The position numbers and the translations under genes are program-made. The notes under the pieces were generated by a model, which did no database searches, was not told where the DNA came from, and saw nothing but the letters and a program-made list of their open reading frames with translations. DNA of 30,094 nucleotides from CAKZRD01 sp038886595 (GTDB taxonomy: Archaea; Nanobdellota; Nanobdellia; Pacearchaeales; GW2011-AR1): positions 1-30,094 of the forward strand of contig JAWALV010000002.1 of NCBI GenBank assembly GCA_038886595.1, read 5' to 3'. Positions 1 to 7,934 of this stretch are shown here, in pieces (the first letter of the stretch is position 1; each line of letters starts with the position of its first letter).

Positions 1-128
1 AATGGAAACCGATAAAATCATATGTCGACAAATTTTTTGAGAAATATGAAGGTTATATCTCTTCTCATGATTACAGAAGAGCAGATGACGAAGAATTGAA
101 AAAAATTGCTGAGAAGATAATCGAATAA
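1..128 (+). CDS. C-terminal end of an unidentified protein (partial)
   Basis: The window opens inside a reading frame whose codons begin at position 3 and which stops at TAA 126-128. About 41 residues are visible, charged and probably helical, ending in a Lys/Glu/Ile-rich helix (KKIAEKIIE). I do not recognise the family from this fragment. It is followed after 43 bases by the glycosyltransferase on the same strand, which has its own promoter-like box, so the two are probably separate transcription units. The 5' part lies outside the window. Confidence 0.6.
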   Translation, partial: WKPIKSYVDKFFEKYEGYISSHDYRRADDEELKKIAEKIIE

Positions 129-142
129 AAATCTTCTAAAAA

Positions 143-152
143 CTTAAAAACC
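143..152 (+). promoter_or_regulatory. TATA-like box of the glycosyltransferase gene
   Basis: CTTAAAAACC ends 19 nt before ATG 172. The same box-to-start distance is found at many other genes here, which implies a leaderless mRNA. Confidence 0.55.
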
Positions 153-171
153 TTTTTTCAAAATAAATTTT

Positions 172-1005
172 ATGAAAAATATAATAATAACTGCCTGTGA
201 TGAAAAATATGGAGATTTTCTAATAAATCACTGGTTAAGATCATTAAAAGATAATGTTGACCTAACAAATATTGATATTGCTGTTATTGATTATGGACTA
301 AGCAAAAAACAAACAGAAGCACTAGAAAAAGAAGAAATAATCCTAATAAAAAAAAGAAAAAAAGAGCATATAGTTATACAAAGATTAAAAGATATAAGTT
401 ACTTTCTAAAAAATAGATTATACGATCAAGTGTTAATGTGCGATAGTGGAGACATTATTTTCCAAAAAGACATAAAAGAATTATTTGAAAAAAATAAAGA
501 AGATATAAAAGTTTCTTTTGATAGCTCCAATATTTTTTTTCAAGTTTATTTAAACCCCATATATTTCAATAAAAAAATATTAAAAGAGCTAATGAAATTA
601 AATTTAAAAAAAAGAATGATAAACGTGGGTCTAATTGTTGGCCCTAAAGAAAAAATCCAAAAGTTATTAAAAAAGTCATACAGAATAATAAAAAACAAAA
701 AAAATTATGGACCAGACCAAATAGCAATAAATTATTTCTTAAGAAAAGAAGGATTCAAAATAATAGATGAAAAATATAATTTTATCCCTCTTGCTACTGA
801 AAAAAAATTTTATGTAAAAAATTCTAAATTTTATGATGAAAATTTTAAATTAATACCTGTTGTTCACAACGCCGGCAAATCAAATCTTTTTAGATTGATT
901 GAAAACTTTGGATATGGTAAAGGAAGAAACAATGTCAAAAAATTTTATTTGATAACAAAAACATACAATAGAATAATAAAAAAAATTTTTACAGAAAAAA
1001 ACTAG
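172..1005 (+). CDS. Glycosyltransferase-like protein (GT-A-type, DxxD motif)
   Basis: This 277-residue protein starts with a short beta strand (MKNIIITACDEKYGDF), continues with alternating strands and helices, and has the acidic motif CDSGD with D91 and D94, placed as the metal/nucleotide-sugar site of GT-A-fold transferases of GT8-like type. A later VVHNAGK segment resembles the conserved C-terminal His-containing motif of such enzymes. No signal peptide or membrane segment is visible, so it is probably cytoplasmic and may act in surface glycan or protein glycosylation; the acceptor is unknown. Family assignment is by pattern only. The gene stops at TAG 1003-1005, and directly after it, in the same frame, a second copy of its C-terminal segment follows (see 1006-1131). 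A TATA-like box sits 19 nt upstream of the ATG. Confidence 0.6.
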   Translation: MKNIIITACDEKYGDFLINHWLRSLKDNVDLTNIDIAVIDYGLSKKQTEALEKEEIILIKKRKKEHIVIQRLKDISYFLKNRLYDQVLMCDSGDIIFQKDIKELFEKNKEDIKVSFDSSNIFFQVYLNPIYFNKKILKELMKLNLKKRMINVGLIVGPKEKIQKLLKKSYRIIKNKKNYGPDQIAINYFLRKEGFKIIDEKYNFIPLATEKKFYVKNSKFYDENFKLIPVVHNAGKSNLFRLIENFGYGKGRNNVKKFYLITKTYNRIIKKIFTEKN

Positions 1006-1131
1006 CTCATACCAAGTGTTCATAATGTTGGAAAAGAAAATTTTATAAGAGGAATAAAAAACTTTGGCTACGGAAAAAACCATAATTCAAAATCAATATT
1101 CTTCTTATCCTCAAAAATAGTAAGAAATTAA
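1006..1131 (+). pseudogene. In-frame repeat of the glycosyltransferase C-terminus (remnant of a tandem paralogue)
   Basis: Immediately after TAG 1003-1005 the same frame stays open for 41 codons to TAA 1129-1131 and encodes LIPSVHNVGKENFIRGIKNF and then GYGKNHNS. This closely matches the C-terminus of the upstream gene (LIPVVHNAGKSNLFRLIENF, then GYGKGRNN). The simplest reading is two tandem paralogous genes of which all but the last 41 codons of the second have been deleted. There is no start codon at its head. The last bases overlap the 3' end of the convergent M16 peptidase gene. Stop-codon readthrough, which would add a second copy of the motif to the enzyme, is possible but not supported by anything else here. 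Confidence 0.75.
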
Positions 1132-2330
1132 TTTCCGGGCTCCAAAACAATCAAAGAGTAATCTTTTTTTTCTGCCAATCTCTTAATTTCTTCAAGATAA
1201 ACCTTCTTTATGTTCTCTTCAAATTTATAATATTCTTCAGCTTTTTTTGTAATTTCAAACATGAGCAAATTTGTCGCAGCACTTAAAGAATCCTCGTTTT
1301 CTAGCAAAAAATTTCCAATAACTTTCTCTTTTGCTTTTTCTAATTCTCTTTCTGTCAAATCAGACAACTTTGAAAACTCCTCTAAAGAAACCTTGATAAC
1401 TTCATCTTTTTTCTCTTCGTCTGTTCCAGCATAAATATAAAGATAAGAATAATTTTTTCCTATGTCTAAATCACTCTTTATAGCATAAGCCAAACCTCTC
1501 TTTTCTCGAACTTCTAAAAAAAGCTTGCTTGACATCCCCTCTCCTAGAATAGAATTAAAAACTTTTGCTGCATAACTCTCTTTTTCCGTCGAAAGTGGAA
1601 AATGAAAACCTATTGAAAGATTTGTTTGCGTTAGTTCTTTTCTTTTAAAGAACAATTTTTCATTCTTTTTTTCTGTTTTTGTTTCTTTTTTAATAGGTAA
1701 ATTTGAATTTTTTGGGAGGTTATTTTCAACAAAAGACAAAACATTTTCAAAAGAAATATCTCCAACTACAACCAAAATAGAATTTTTCGGATTATAAAAA
1801 TTTTTATGAATTTCTAAAAGCTTTTCCTTATTAAAAGACAAAACATTCTCCTTATTTCCAGAAATAGGCAAACCAAATGGCTTTTTATAAAGAGCTTCTT
1901 TTATCTTGTTTAAAACAAAATATTGCGGATTGTCATTGTACATCTTTATTTCCTCGCAAACAACCAAGGCCTCTTTTTTTATTTCTTCTTCTGGAAAATT
2001 AGGATTAAAAAAAATATCAAAAATTACATCAAAAGCGTTTTTCCAATATTTAGAAGGAACTTTTGTGTGATAAGCTGTCGTTTCTTCGTGGGTGAAGGCA
2101 TTTAAGATTCCACCAATGCTTTCAATCTCTTCTGAAATTTGCTTCGCACTTCTTCTTTTCGTTCCTTTAAAGCACATATGTTCTAAAAAATGAGCTATTC
2201 CTTTTTTATTTTCGCTTTCGAAAGCAGAACCGAATCTCGTCGCCAGAATTAAACTAACAACTGGAACATCTCTTTTTTCGTAAATGATTGTAAAACCGTT
2301 GGGTAAAACTTTTTTTGTAAATTTTGCCAT
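1128..2330 (-). CDS. M16 family zinc metallopeptidase (pitrilysin/MPP-like)
   Basis: The 400-residue protein has the inverted zinc motif HFLEH (H47, E50, H51) that defines M16 peptidases, with the distal zinc-ligand glutamate in VVCEEIKMY (about E127). It is a single two-domain half-unit: the N-terminal catalytic domain is followed by a C-terminal domain with the conserved REKRGLAYAI segment that carries the Arg/Tyr pair used for peptide binding. Length fits the bacterial M16B peptidases of about 400-430 residues. No signal peptide, so it likely degrades peptides in the cytoplasm. A TATA-like box on the minus strand (2350-2360) lies 19 nt before the ATG, consistent with leaderless transcription. 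Its 3' end overlaps the duplicated glycosyltransferase tail by four bases in convergent orientation. Confidence 0.93.
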   Translation of the reverse strand: MAKFTKKVLPNGFTIIYEKRDVPVVSLILATRFGSAFESENKKGIAHFLEHMCFKGTKRRSAKQISEEIESIGGILNAFTHEETTAYHTKVPSKYWKNAFDVIFDIFFNPNFPEEEIKKEALVVCEEIKMYNDNPQYFVLNKIKEALYKKPFGLPISGNKENVLSFNKEKLLEIHKNFYNPKNSILVVVGDISFENVLSFVENNLPKNSNLPIKKETKTEKKNEKLFFKRKELTQTNLSIGFHFPLSTEKESYAAKVFNSILGEGMSSKLFLEVREKRGLAYAIKSDLDIGKNYSYLYIYAGTDEEKKDEVIKVSLEEFSKLSDLTERELEKAKEKVIGNFLLENEDSLSAATNLLMFEITKKAEEYYKFEENIKKVYLEEIKRLAEKKDYSLIVLEPGN

Positions 2331-2349
2331 AAAAAAGAAAATAAAGAAA

Positions 2350-2360
2350 GGTTTTTAATT
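2350..2360 (-). promoter_or_regulatory. TATA-like box of the M16 peptidase gene
   Basis: On the minus strand this reads AATTAAAAACC and ends 19 nt before ATG 2330, the spacing seen at other leaderless genes in the window. Confidence 0.55.
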
Positions 2361-3095
2361 ATTTCTACACCTAAAAACCCTCTCCTCACCAATAAAAAAC
2401 TCTTCAACTTCGAAATTTTCATTCAAGAAATATCTGAGCCATTCTCTTTTTACTTCAAACTTTTTTTTGCCAGACAAACTTTTCGTTGGCATTGTAACAA
2501 CAAGCAAATCATCTTTTCTCAAATATTTTTTTATCATTAACAACAATTTTTTAGAAAAATCTCTTTCAAAAGCTTCTAACGCATCAATAATTTGAAACAA
2601 AAAAATTGCTTTTGGAATCTCGGCCTCTTTGACAAATTTTTCAACTGAGCCTAAATCAAAAATATCCAAATGAAAAACTCTTGCCTTCACAAAACCTCTC
2701 TTTTTAAAAAATTCGTTTGACTTTTCAACAATTTGGCCAACCGCTTCTAAACCAACATATTTTATTTCACCCGTATTTTCTTTCAAAGAAACATAAGAAA
2801 AACCATTTACCCCGCAACCAATATCTAAAACTTCTCTAAAATTCTTGTTTCCCTCGAAAATCTTTTCATAAAATTCCATATAATCTCTTTTTTTAGAAGA
2901 AACATGTCTCTTCAAAATTTCTTCGTCTTTAATTTTTAAAACCTTGTTTGTCAAAAAAACACCAAAATATTTTCTTAATAAAGCTCTTGTCTCCTTAAAG
3001 TTATTTTTAGATAAACTTAAAGCCTTATCAATTAAAGAATCTGGCAATTGGGAAAACTCTTTCTTCTTTTTGACCTCGGAGACTAAAATGCTCAT
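2355..3095 (-). CDS. ArmA/FmrO-type 16S rRNA methyltransferase homologue
   Basis: The 246-residue protein, from ATG 3095, follows the Arm family (aminoglycoside-resistance 16S rRNA m7G1405 methyltransferases) from end to end. The N-terminal helical region has LIDKALSLSKNNFK and ILKRHVSSKKRDYMEFYEKI, corresponding to the ribosome-binding extension of ArmA (IVEKVVSISEKKYK; LLKIHSSTNERV...DFYTYVF). The SAM motif is VLDIGCG (89-95). The signature PTKSLSG (203-209) matches FPIKSLSG of ArmA. Length is close to ArmA (about 257). It should methylate 16S rRNA, plausibly G1405, but the target base is inferred. The frame extends further upstream, but that stretch is hydrophobic, overlaps the divergent ATPase gene and precedes the box TTTTTTAATGCC (3114-3125), so I place the start at 3095. 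Alignment was from memory of ArmA. Confidence 0.8.
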   Translation of the reverse strand: MSILVSEVKKKKEFSQLPDSLIDKALSLSKNNFKETRALLRKYFGVFLTNKVLKIKDEEILKRHVSSKKRDYMEFYEKIFEGNKNFREVLDIGCGVNGFSYVSLKENTGEIKYVGLEAVGQIVEKSNEFFKKRGFVKARVFHLDIFDLGSVEKFVKEAEIPKAIFLFQIIDALEAFERDFSKKLLLMIKKYLRKDDLLVVTMPTKSLSGKKKFEVKREWLRYFLNENFEVEEFFIGEERVFRCRNN

Positions 3096-3113
3096 AAGAT
3101 ATATAAAATAAAG

Positions 3114-3125
3114 GGCATTAAAAAA
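3114..3125 (-). promoter_or_regulatory. Promoter-like box of the rRNA methyltransferase gene
   Basis: Minus strand TTTTTTAATGCC ends 18 nt before ATG 3095; dph6 has the near-identical TTTTTTAATCC at 19 nt. This supports the short start. Confidence 0.45.
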
Positions 3126-3172
3126 TTTATTAAAACAAAAACCCTTATTAATCCAAACCTTAATAAAAAAAT

Positions 3173-5812
3173 ATGGAAAAAATAGGCCTCTCTGAAAAAG
3201 AAACAAAATCCCTTTTGGAAAAATATGGCTATAACGAGTTGAAAGAAATAAACAAAAAAACACCTCTAAAAATTATTTTCAATCAAGTTAAAGCAAACTT
3301 TGTCATTTATCTTCTTCTTTTCGCAATGATTTTGTCTTTTGTCGTTGAAAAAAATCTTACAGGGTTTGTTATTTTAGGAGTTATAGTCATTGTAATAACA
3401 ACTGGCTTTATTCAAGAATATCGCGCAGACAGGGCAATAAAAGCACTAAAAGAAATGCTTCTTCCAGTAACTATTGTTATTCGTGATGGAAAAGAAAAGG
3501 AAATTTCTTCAAAAGAGCTAGTTCCAGGAGACATAATTATTTTAAGAAGCGGGGAAAAAATCCCTGCCGATTGTTTGATTTTAGAAGAAAAAAATTTGCT
3601 TGTCAATGAATCAATACTAACTGGAGAATCAAAAGAAGTTTCAAAAAAAGCAACAAAAAACGAAGAAGATTACAAAGAAGAAAATGTTTTGTTTATGGGG
3701 TCTTTTATCATAGAGGGAAAGTGCATAGCAAAGGTCTTGCATACAGGGATGAACACTAAATTCGGGAAAATTGCAAACTTAATTTCAACAACAGAAAAAG
3801 AATTGCCTCTTCAAAAAAAGATGAACAAAATAGCAAAAAGATTAGCAATTTTTGGAATAACTTTCTCCTTGCTTACTGCTTTAATGATGATTCTCAAAAC
3901 CCCGCAGTTCACTAATGAAATATTAATTGAAGCGATGATTATAGCAATTGCCGTCGCAGTAGCATCTTTTCCAGAAGGATTCCCTGTTGTCTTGATAACT
4001 TCTCTATCTACGGGTGCCTATAGAATGGCGAAAAAAAATGCAATAGTAAATAGAATGTCTATTATAGAAACCCTTGGAGAAACAACAGTAATTTGCTCTG
4101 ACAAAACAGGAACAATAACAAAAGGTGAAATGACTGTGAAAAAAATTTTAGCCGACGGAAAAACCTATGATGTTTCAGGAGTTGGTTATGAAGGCCACGG
4201 AGATTTTTTTATAGAAAGAGAAAAAATAAACCCGAAAAAAGAAAAAGTTCTGCTAAAATTAATAGAAACAGGAGTTTATTGCAATGATGCTTTTATAGAA
4301 AGAACAGGCGAAGACAAGGAATTCAAAATAATCGGCTCGCCAACAGAGGCCTCATTATTAGTTTTAGCTTCAAAAATTGATCTTTACAAAGAAGACATAA
4401 AAGGAAAAAGAATAGAAGAGATACCTTTCAATTCTTCAAGAAAAATTATGTCTGTTTTGCAAGAAAAAGACAAAGAAAAAATAATTTACACAAAAGGAGC
4501 TGTTGAAATTCTTATTGAAAAATGTAAGTTCATTGAAAGAAAAGACGGAATTTTCAGAATGACAGAAAAAGAAAAGAAAAAAATTTTAGAAACAAACAAA
4601 GAATTTAACTCAAAAGCATATAGAACTCTTGGCCTTGCCTATAAGAATGTTAAAACAAACACAATAAAAGAAGATGAATTAATATTTTTAGGAATAGTTG
4701 CAATAGAAGATCCTCCAAAACCAGAAGTTGCTGAAGCAATAAAAACTTGCAAGCAAGCAGGAATAAAAGTTAAAATGATTACGGGAGATAACAAAGAAAC
4801 TGCTATTTCTATCGCAAACCAAATTGGCCTTTCTGGAAAAGTCATTGAAGGAAAAGAACTAGAAGAATTAACTGAAGAAGAACTCTCAAAAATTGTTGAC
4901 GAAATAGTAATTTTTGCAAGAGTAAAACCAGAACACAAACTAAAAATTGTCAAAGCACTAAAAATAAATGGTGAGATTGTAACAATGACTGGCGACGGAG
5001 TAAATGATGCCCCTGCATTAAAAGAAGCACATATTGGTGTCGCAATGGGGAAAGCAGGAACAGATGTTTCAAGAGAGGTTGCTGATATGACTTTAAAAGA
5101 CGACAATTTCGCAACAATAGTTGAAGCAATAAAAGAAGGAAGAACAATTTTTTCAAACATACAAAAATTCACAACATATCAGGTTTCAATAAACTTTTCA
5201 CAAGTAATGCTTATCTTCTTAGGAATTCTTTTAAATCTTCCAGCCCCGCTCGTAGCTATACAAATTTTGTTTATGAATCTTTTTTCCGACGAAATAACCG
5301 CAATAACTCTTGCTTTTAACCCTTATTCTCACGATGTCATAAATCATAAGCCGAGAAAAAAATCCGAAATAATAACTAAACCTTTATTTTTAATGATGGC
5401 TGTTGCCGGTCTGATGATGTCCATCGGTTCCTTAGGAATTTTTTATTATGTATTGCAAAAAGGAAAAGAAGAAATAGCAGCACGAACAATAACTTTCGCA
5501 ACTATGGTTTTCTTCGGAATAACAAACGCTTTCAACTTCCGTTCATTTAGAAAAACTTCTTTAAATAGAAGCCCTTTCACAAATAAACCTCTTTTCTTTG
5601 CTTCAATAATAGCAATATTTTTCACAATATTGACAATCTATAATCCTTTCTTCAATAAAATTTTTGAAACTACACCAATAAAACCTTTTTACTTAGTTTT
5701 TGGAATTTTAATTTCTTTATCTGTTTTAGTTGTGTTTGACTTATTAAAATATTTAAATCACAAAAAGAACTTTTGGACAGAAGATATGCAGGAGTTTGTG
5801 AAAAAACATTAA
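3173..5812 (+). CDS. Type II P-type ATPase, Ca2+-transporting type
   Basis: An 879-residue cation pump with all hallmark motifs: TGES in the actuator domain, SDKTGT with the phosphorylated D310, MTGDN, and TGDGVNDAPAL in the hinge. Membrane helix 4 carries FPEGFP (PEGL in SERCA), and helix 6 has NLFSDEITAITLAFNP, like NLVTDGLPATALGFNP of SERCA, so it belongs to the Ca2+/Mn2+ pumps rather than the heavy-metal or K+ types. About ten membrane helices are visible, four before and six after the cytoplasmic domains. In helix 5 the segment SINFSQV aligns with SSNVGEV of SERCA, so the site I glutamate appears to be Gln; transport of one ion per cycle, as in PMR1/SPCA pumps, is an inference. It is divergent from the methyltransferase gene and overlaps the amidohydrolase stop codon by four bases. 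Confidence 0.93.
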   Translation: MEKIGLSEKETKSLLEKYGYNELKEINKKTPLKIIFNQVKANFVIYLLLFAMILSFVVEKNLTGFVILGVIVIVITTGFIQEYRADRAIKALKEMLLPVTIVIRDGKEKEISSKELVPGDIIILRSGEKIPADCLILEEKNLLVNESILTGESKEVSKKATKNEEDYKEENVLFMGSFIIEGKCIAKVLHTGMNTKFGKIANLISTTEKELPLQKKMNKIAKRLAIFGITFSLLTALMMILKTPQFTNEILIEAMIIAIAVAVASFPEGFPVVLITSLSTGAYRMAKKNAIVNRMSIIETLGETTVICSDKTGTITKGEMTVKKILADGKTYDVSGVGYEGHGDFFIEREKINPKKEKVLLKLIETGVYCNDAFIERTGEDKEFKIIGSPTEASLLVLASKIDLYKEDIKGKRIEEIPFNSSRKIMSVLQEKDKEKIIYTKGAVEILIEKCKFIERKDGIFRMTEKEKKKILETNKEFNSKAYRTLGLAYKNVKTNTIKEDELIFLGIVAIEDPPKPEVAEAIKTCKQAGIKVKMITGDNKETAISIANQIGLSGKVIEGKELEELTEEELSKIVDEIVIFARVKPEHKLKIVKALKINGEIVTMTGDGVNDAPALKEAHIGVAMGKAGTDVSREVADMTLKDDNFATIVEAIKEGRTIFSNIQKFTTYQVSINFSQVMLIFLGILLNLPAPLVAIQILFMNLFSDEITAITLAFNPYSHDVINHKPRKKSEIITKPLFLMMAVAGLMMSIGSLGIFYYVLQKGKEEIAARTITFATMVFFGITNAFNFRSFRKTSLNRSPFTNKPLFFASIIAIFFTILTIYNPFFNKIFETTPIKPFYLVFGILISLSVLVVFDLLKYLNHKKNFWTEDMQEFVKKH

Positions 5813-6582
5813 AAAAGATTAGCAAAATATTTATAGAGGTGATTCCCTAAATAAAAGTTTATTTCTTTATTAAAACCTCCTTCTAAAAGAAGGTCACACC
5901 AAGGACTATCTGTTCCAAATAAAACCCTTTCATTAAACAAATTTAAAAAGTAATCTGTTATTTTTATAGGATGCTCTTTAGATAAAAAAAATTTTTTAAA
6001 CTTTGGAACAAAATCTTGATTTTTTATCATTGTCAAAAAAGGAGAAATATCTAAATAAACATTCTCAAACACAGAAATTTCTTTCAAATCATCTAAAAAG
6101 AATCTCCCACAATGAGTTATAATAATGTTTGCATTAGAACTCGAGCAAAAATCTAATAAATCTTTTGGTCTTTCACCTTCATCCAATCCTATATGAGATA
6201 TTTTCGGCTTAGAGGAAGTTAAAAGATTATTAAAAATAGAGGAAAATCTCAATAAATTATATTTATATTCTAAATCTTTAGCAGAACAATAAAGCTTAAA
6301 ACCTTTAAAAAATCTTTCATTAGATGTAAAATATTCCTCATTATCTAAAAAAGGATGGACAAACATAAAAGGAATTATTCTATTATCAAACAAAGAGTAT
6401 TCGTAAATCTTTAAATTTTCTTTCTTGTAAGGGTTTAAAGAGGGGAAAACATTTGGCATAGGAAAAACAACGGCTCTTGAAATTGTATATTTTTCCATAC
6501 GACATAATAATTCTTCCAAAGATAGTGAAAGGCCGGTTCTTAAATCTGTTCCTAAATGAACATGGTGGTCTACTATATCCAT
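5809..6582 (-). CDS. Amidohydrolase-2-type metal-dependent hydrolase
   Basis: The 257-residue protein begins MDIVDHHVHLGTD, giving the HxH metal motif (H7, H9) at the end of the first strand of an amidohydrolase TIM barrel. Later conserved elements are MFVHP, GFKLYCS, SHIGLDEG, ITHCGRFF and LFGTDSPWCD with the catalytic Asp. This fits the PF04909 group (decarboxylases and lactonases such as ACMSD-like enzymes); the substrate cannot be told. It is a little shorter than the usual 280-330 residues. Its ATG overlaps the TAA of the upstream GNAT gene (TAATG), so it is the last gene of the minus-strand operon that begins with dph6. Because the GNAT and radical SAM genes ahead of it are damaged, the original pathway may be lost. 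Confidence 0.85.
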   Translation of the reverse strand: MDIVDHHVHLGTDLRTGLSLSLEELLCRMEKYTISRAVVFPMPNVFPSLNPYKKENLKIYEYSLFDNRIIPFMFVHPFLDNEEYFTSNERFFKGFKLYCSAKDLEYKYNLLRFSSIFNNLLTSSKPKISHIGLDEGERPKDLLDFCSSSNANIIITHCGRFFLDDLKEISVFENVYLDISPFLTMIKNQDFVPKFKKFFLSKEHPIKITDYFLNLFNERVLFGTDSPWCDLLLEGGFNKEINFYLGNHLYKYFANLF

Positions 6583-7123
6583 TATTTAAAATCTTCTTTT
6601 AGAAGACCAAAATAAACAACATCTTTAATTTTTTTGTCGGCTCTACAAATATATTCTTTTCTTAAATATCCTTCTTCTCTAAAACCCAATTTTTTCAGAA
6701 GTCTAATAGAAATTTTATTTCGGGGGTAAACTTCGGCCGAGATCTTTCTAAGTTTTATTTTCTTAAAAGAGAAATTGATTAAAAATTTAACTGCTTCCGT
6801 ACCAAAACCTTTACCTTGATAATTTTCACCTATAAAATACATAATTCTTCCTGTTTTTTGACTATTGTCTACAAATAAACCGACAAAACCTATAATGATT
6901 TTTTTTCTTTAAATTGAATAATAAAAGAATAGCTTTTTCTTGGTCTTTCTTTTCTACTTAAATAAGATTTTTTAATTAACTCTTCTGCATCTTTTATAGT
7001 GAAAGGAAAACGATAGTTTAAAAGCCACTTTGTTATATTAATATTATTAAGCAAATTCTTTAACTCAAATTTATCTTCCCTTGTTAATTCTCTTAAAACC
7101 AATCTTTTAGTTTCTATTTTCAT
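6582..7123 (-). pseudogene. GNAT N-acetyltransferase (RimJ/RimL type) split by a frameshift
   Basis: Two frames together give one Acetyltransf_3-type protein. The first, from ATG 7123, has MKIETKRLVLRELTREDKFE and runs to TAG just past 6890. The second resumes as IIIGFVGLFVDNSQKTGRIM and contains the acetyl-CoA loop YQGKGFGTEA and the C-terminal LLKKLGFREEGYLRKEY. The shift is at a run of eight A on the minus strand (plus strand T 6899-6906); nine, or six, would restore the frame. This may be a real mutation, a homopolymer sequencing error, or slippage-based expression. ATG 7123 overlaps the TGA of the upstream SPASM fragment (ATGA), and its own stop overlaps the amidohydrolase ATG, so it was translationally coupled on both sides. 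Confidence 0.85.
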
Positions 7124-7404
7124 TTCCAACAAGGGGGATCTTCTTCAAAAACGTCATTTTTAATCGCAAGGGCTCTTGCTCTACAACCCCCACAAGCATA
7201 TTTCTTATCACAATACCTACATTTTCCTTTTAAATTCATCTTCAGCATCTCCCTAACAAATTTATTAGATTTATACTTTTCTATCATCTCTTCTATAGTT
7301 AGATCAAAAACATTCATCATTGGTATATTTAACAAAGAACAAGGCGTCATTATTCCATCAGAATTAACATTAAAAGTAATTACGCATGCACCACAACCAT
7401 CAAA
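7120..7404 (-). pseudogene. 5'-truncated radical SAM protein: SPASM/twitch domain remnant
   Basis: The frame encodes about 94 residues with the cysteine pattern of a SPASM-domain C-terminus: DGCGAC, SDGIMTPCSLL, CRYC, YACGGCRARA and DPPC, which bind auxiliary Fe-S clusters. The N-terminal radical SAM domain with its CxxxCxxC motif is absent. Upstream the frame is closed by TAG at 7423-7425, and its first codons overlap the last codons of the glutamine amidotransferase in another frame. The first ATG inside is at 7350, but homology begins before it, at about 7404, so the ATG is not a true start. This is the scar of a deletion that removed the front of the radical SAM gene and fused the remainder to the 3' end of the amidotransferase gene. 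Its TGA overlaps the GNAT ATG. Confidence 0.8.
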
Positions 7405-7934
7405 AACCTTCTTATAGCCTCCCTATTTCTCACTTCTGGATGAAACAAACAACAATAAATTTTCCTCTTTTTATGTTTGACCGCTTTTTGAATTGTTCCA
7501 CTATAACAAAAAACTTTCCAATTCTTATCAAAATTCACATAATTGTTGTGCAAATGCCAAACTTCTTTTTCTCCTTCCAAACCTAAAAAATTTCCAGAAA
7601 ATTTTTCTCTCAAAAGACCTATTTCTGTTTTTTTCTTTATCTTTCCGCCAAACAAAAGGCCTAAAATCTGCATTCCAGCACATATTCCTAAAATAGGTTT
7701 TTCTGTATCTTTGAGAAGGTTAAATCTTTCAATATAATTCAAAAAATCATTGTCCATTAGAGAAGTCCCAGAAATAATTATTTTATCACAATTATTAAAA
7801 TCATCTTCGCAAATTTCTCTATAACTTTTAACAAAAAAATCAAAACCTTTCTCTTTAAGGATATTTTTTATCGGTTCAACAAATTCAAACTCGTGTAATT
7901 TTTCTTTACAGGTTGATATTATCAAAACTTTCAT
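7380..7934 (-). CDS. Class I glutamine amidotransferase (GuaA-like glutaminase)
   Basis: The 184-residue protein has the nucleophile elbow LGICAGMQ with C85 and the His-Glu pair FHPEVRN with H165 and E167, the full class I triad. It is the size of free-standing archaeal GMP synthase glutaminase subunits (about 185-190 residues). It should release ammonia from glutamine for a partner synthetase. The context is unusual: its ATG overlaps the TGA of dph6 (ATGA, 4 nt), so an obvious candidate partner is the ammonia-using Dph6; alternatively it is the GuaA glutaminase with guaB/guaA elsewhere. The last residues (MVVVHA) do not look native: they are read from the truncated radical SAM sequence after a deletion junction near 7404. 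Confidence 0.88.
   Translation of the reverse strand: MKVLIISTCKEKLHEFEFVEPIKNILKEKGFDFFVKSYREICEDDFNNCDKIIISGTSLMDNDFLNYIERFNLLKDTEKPILGICAGMQILGLLFGGKIKKKTEIGLLREKFSGNFLGLEGEKEVWHLHNNYVNFDKNWKVFCYSGTIQKAVKHKKRKIYCCLFHPEVRNREAIRRFLMVVVHA

Noticed and set aside
1003..1131. TAG recoded as pyrrolysine in the glycosyltransferase
   Set aside because: No pyl genes or other recoding signs are visible, and the following sequence is a repeat of the C-terminus, best explained by deletion between tandem paralogues.
4639..5172. Long minus-strand ORF (177 codons) antisense to the P-type ATPase
   Set aside because: It covers the TGDGVNDAP region of a clearly real gene, is Ser/Ile-rich as antisense frames are, and has no promoter box or recognisable domain.
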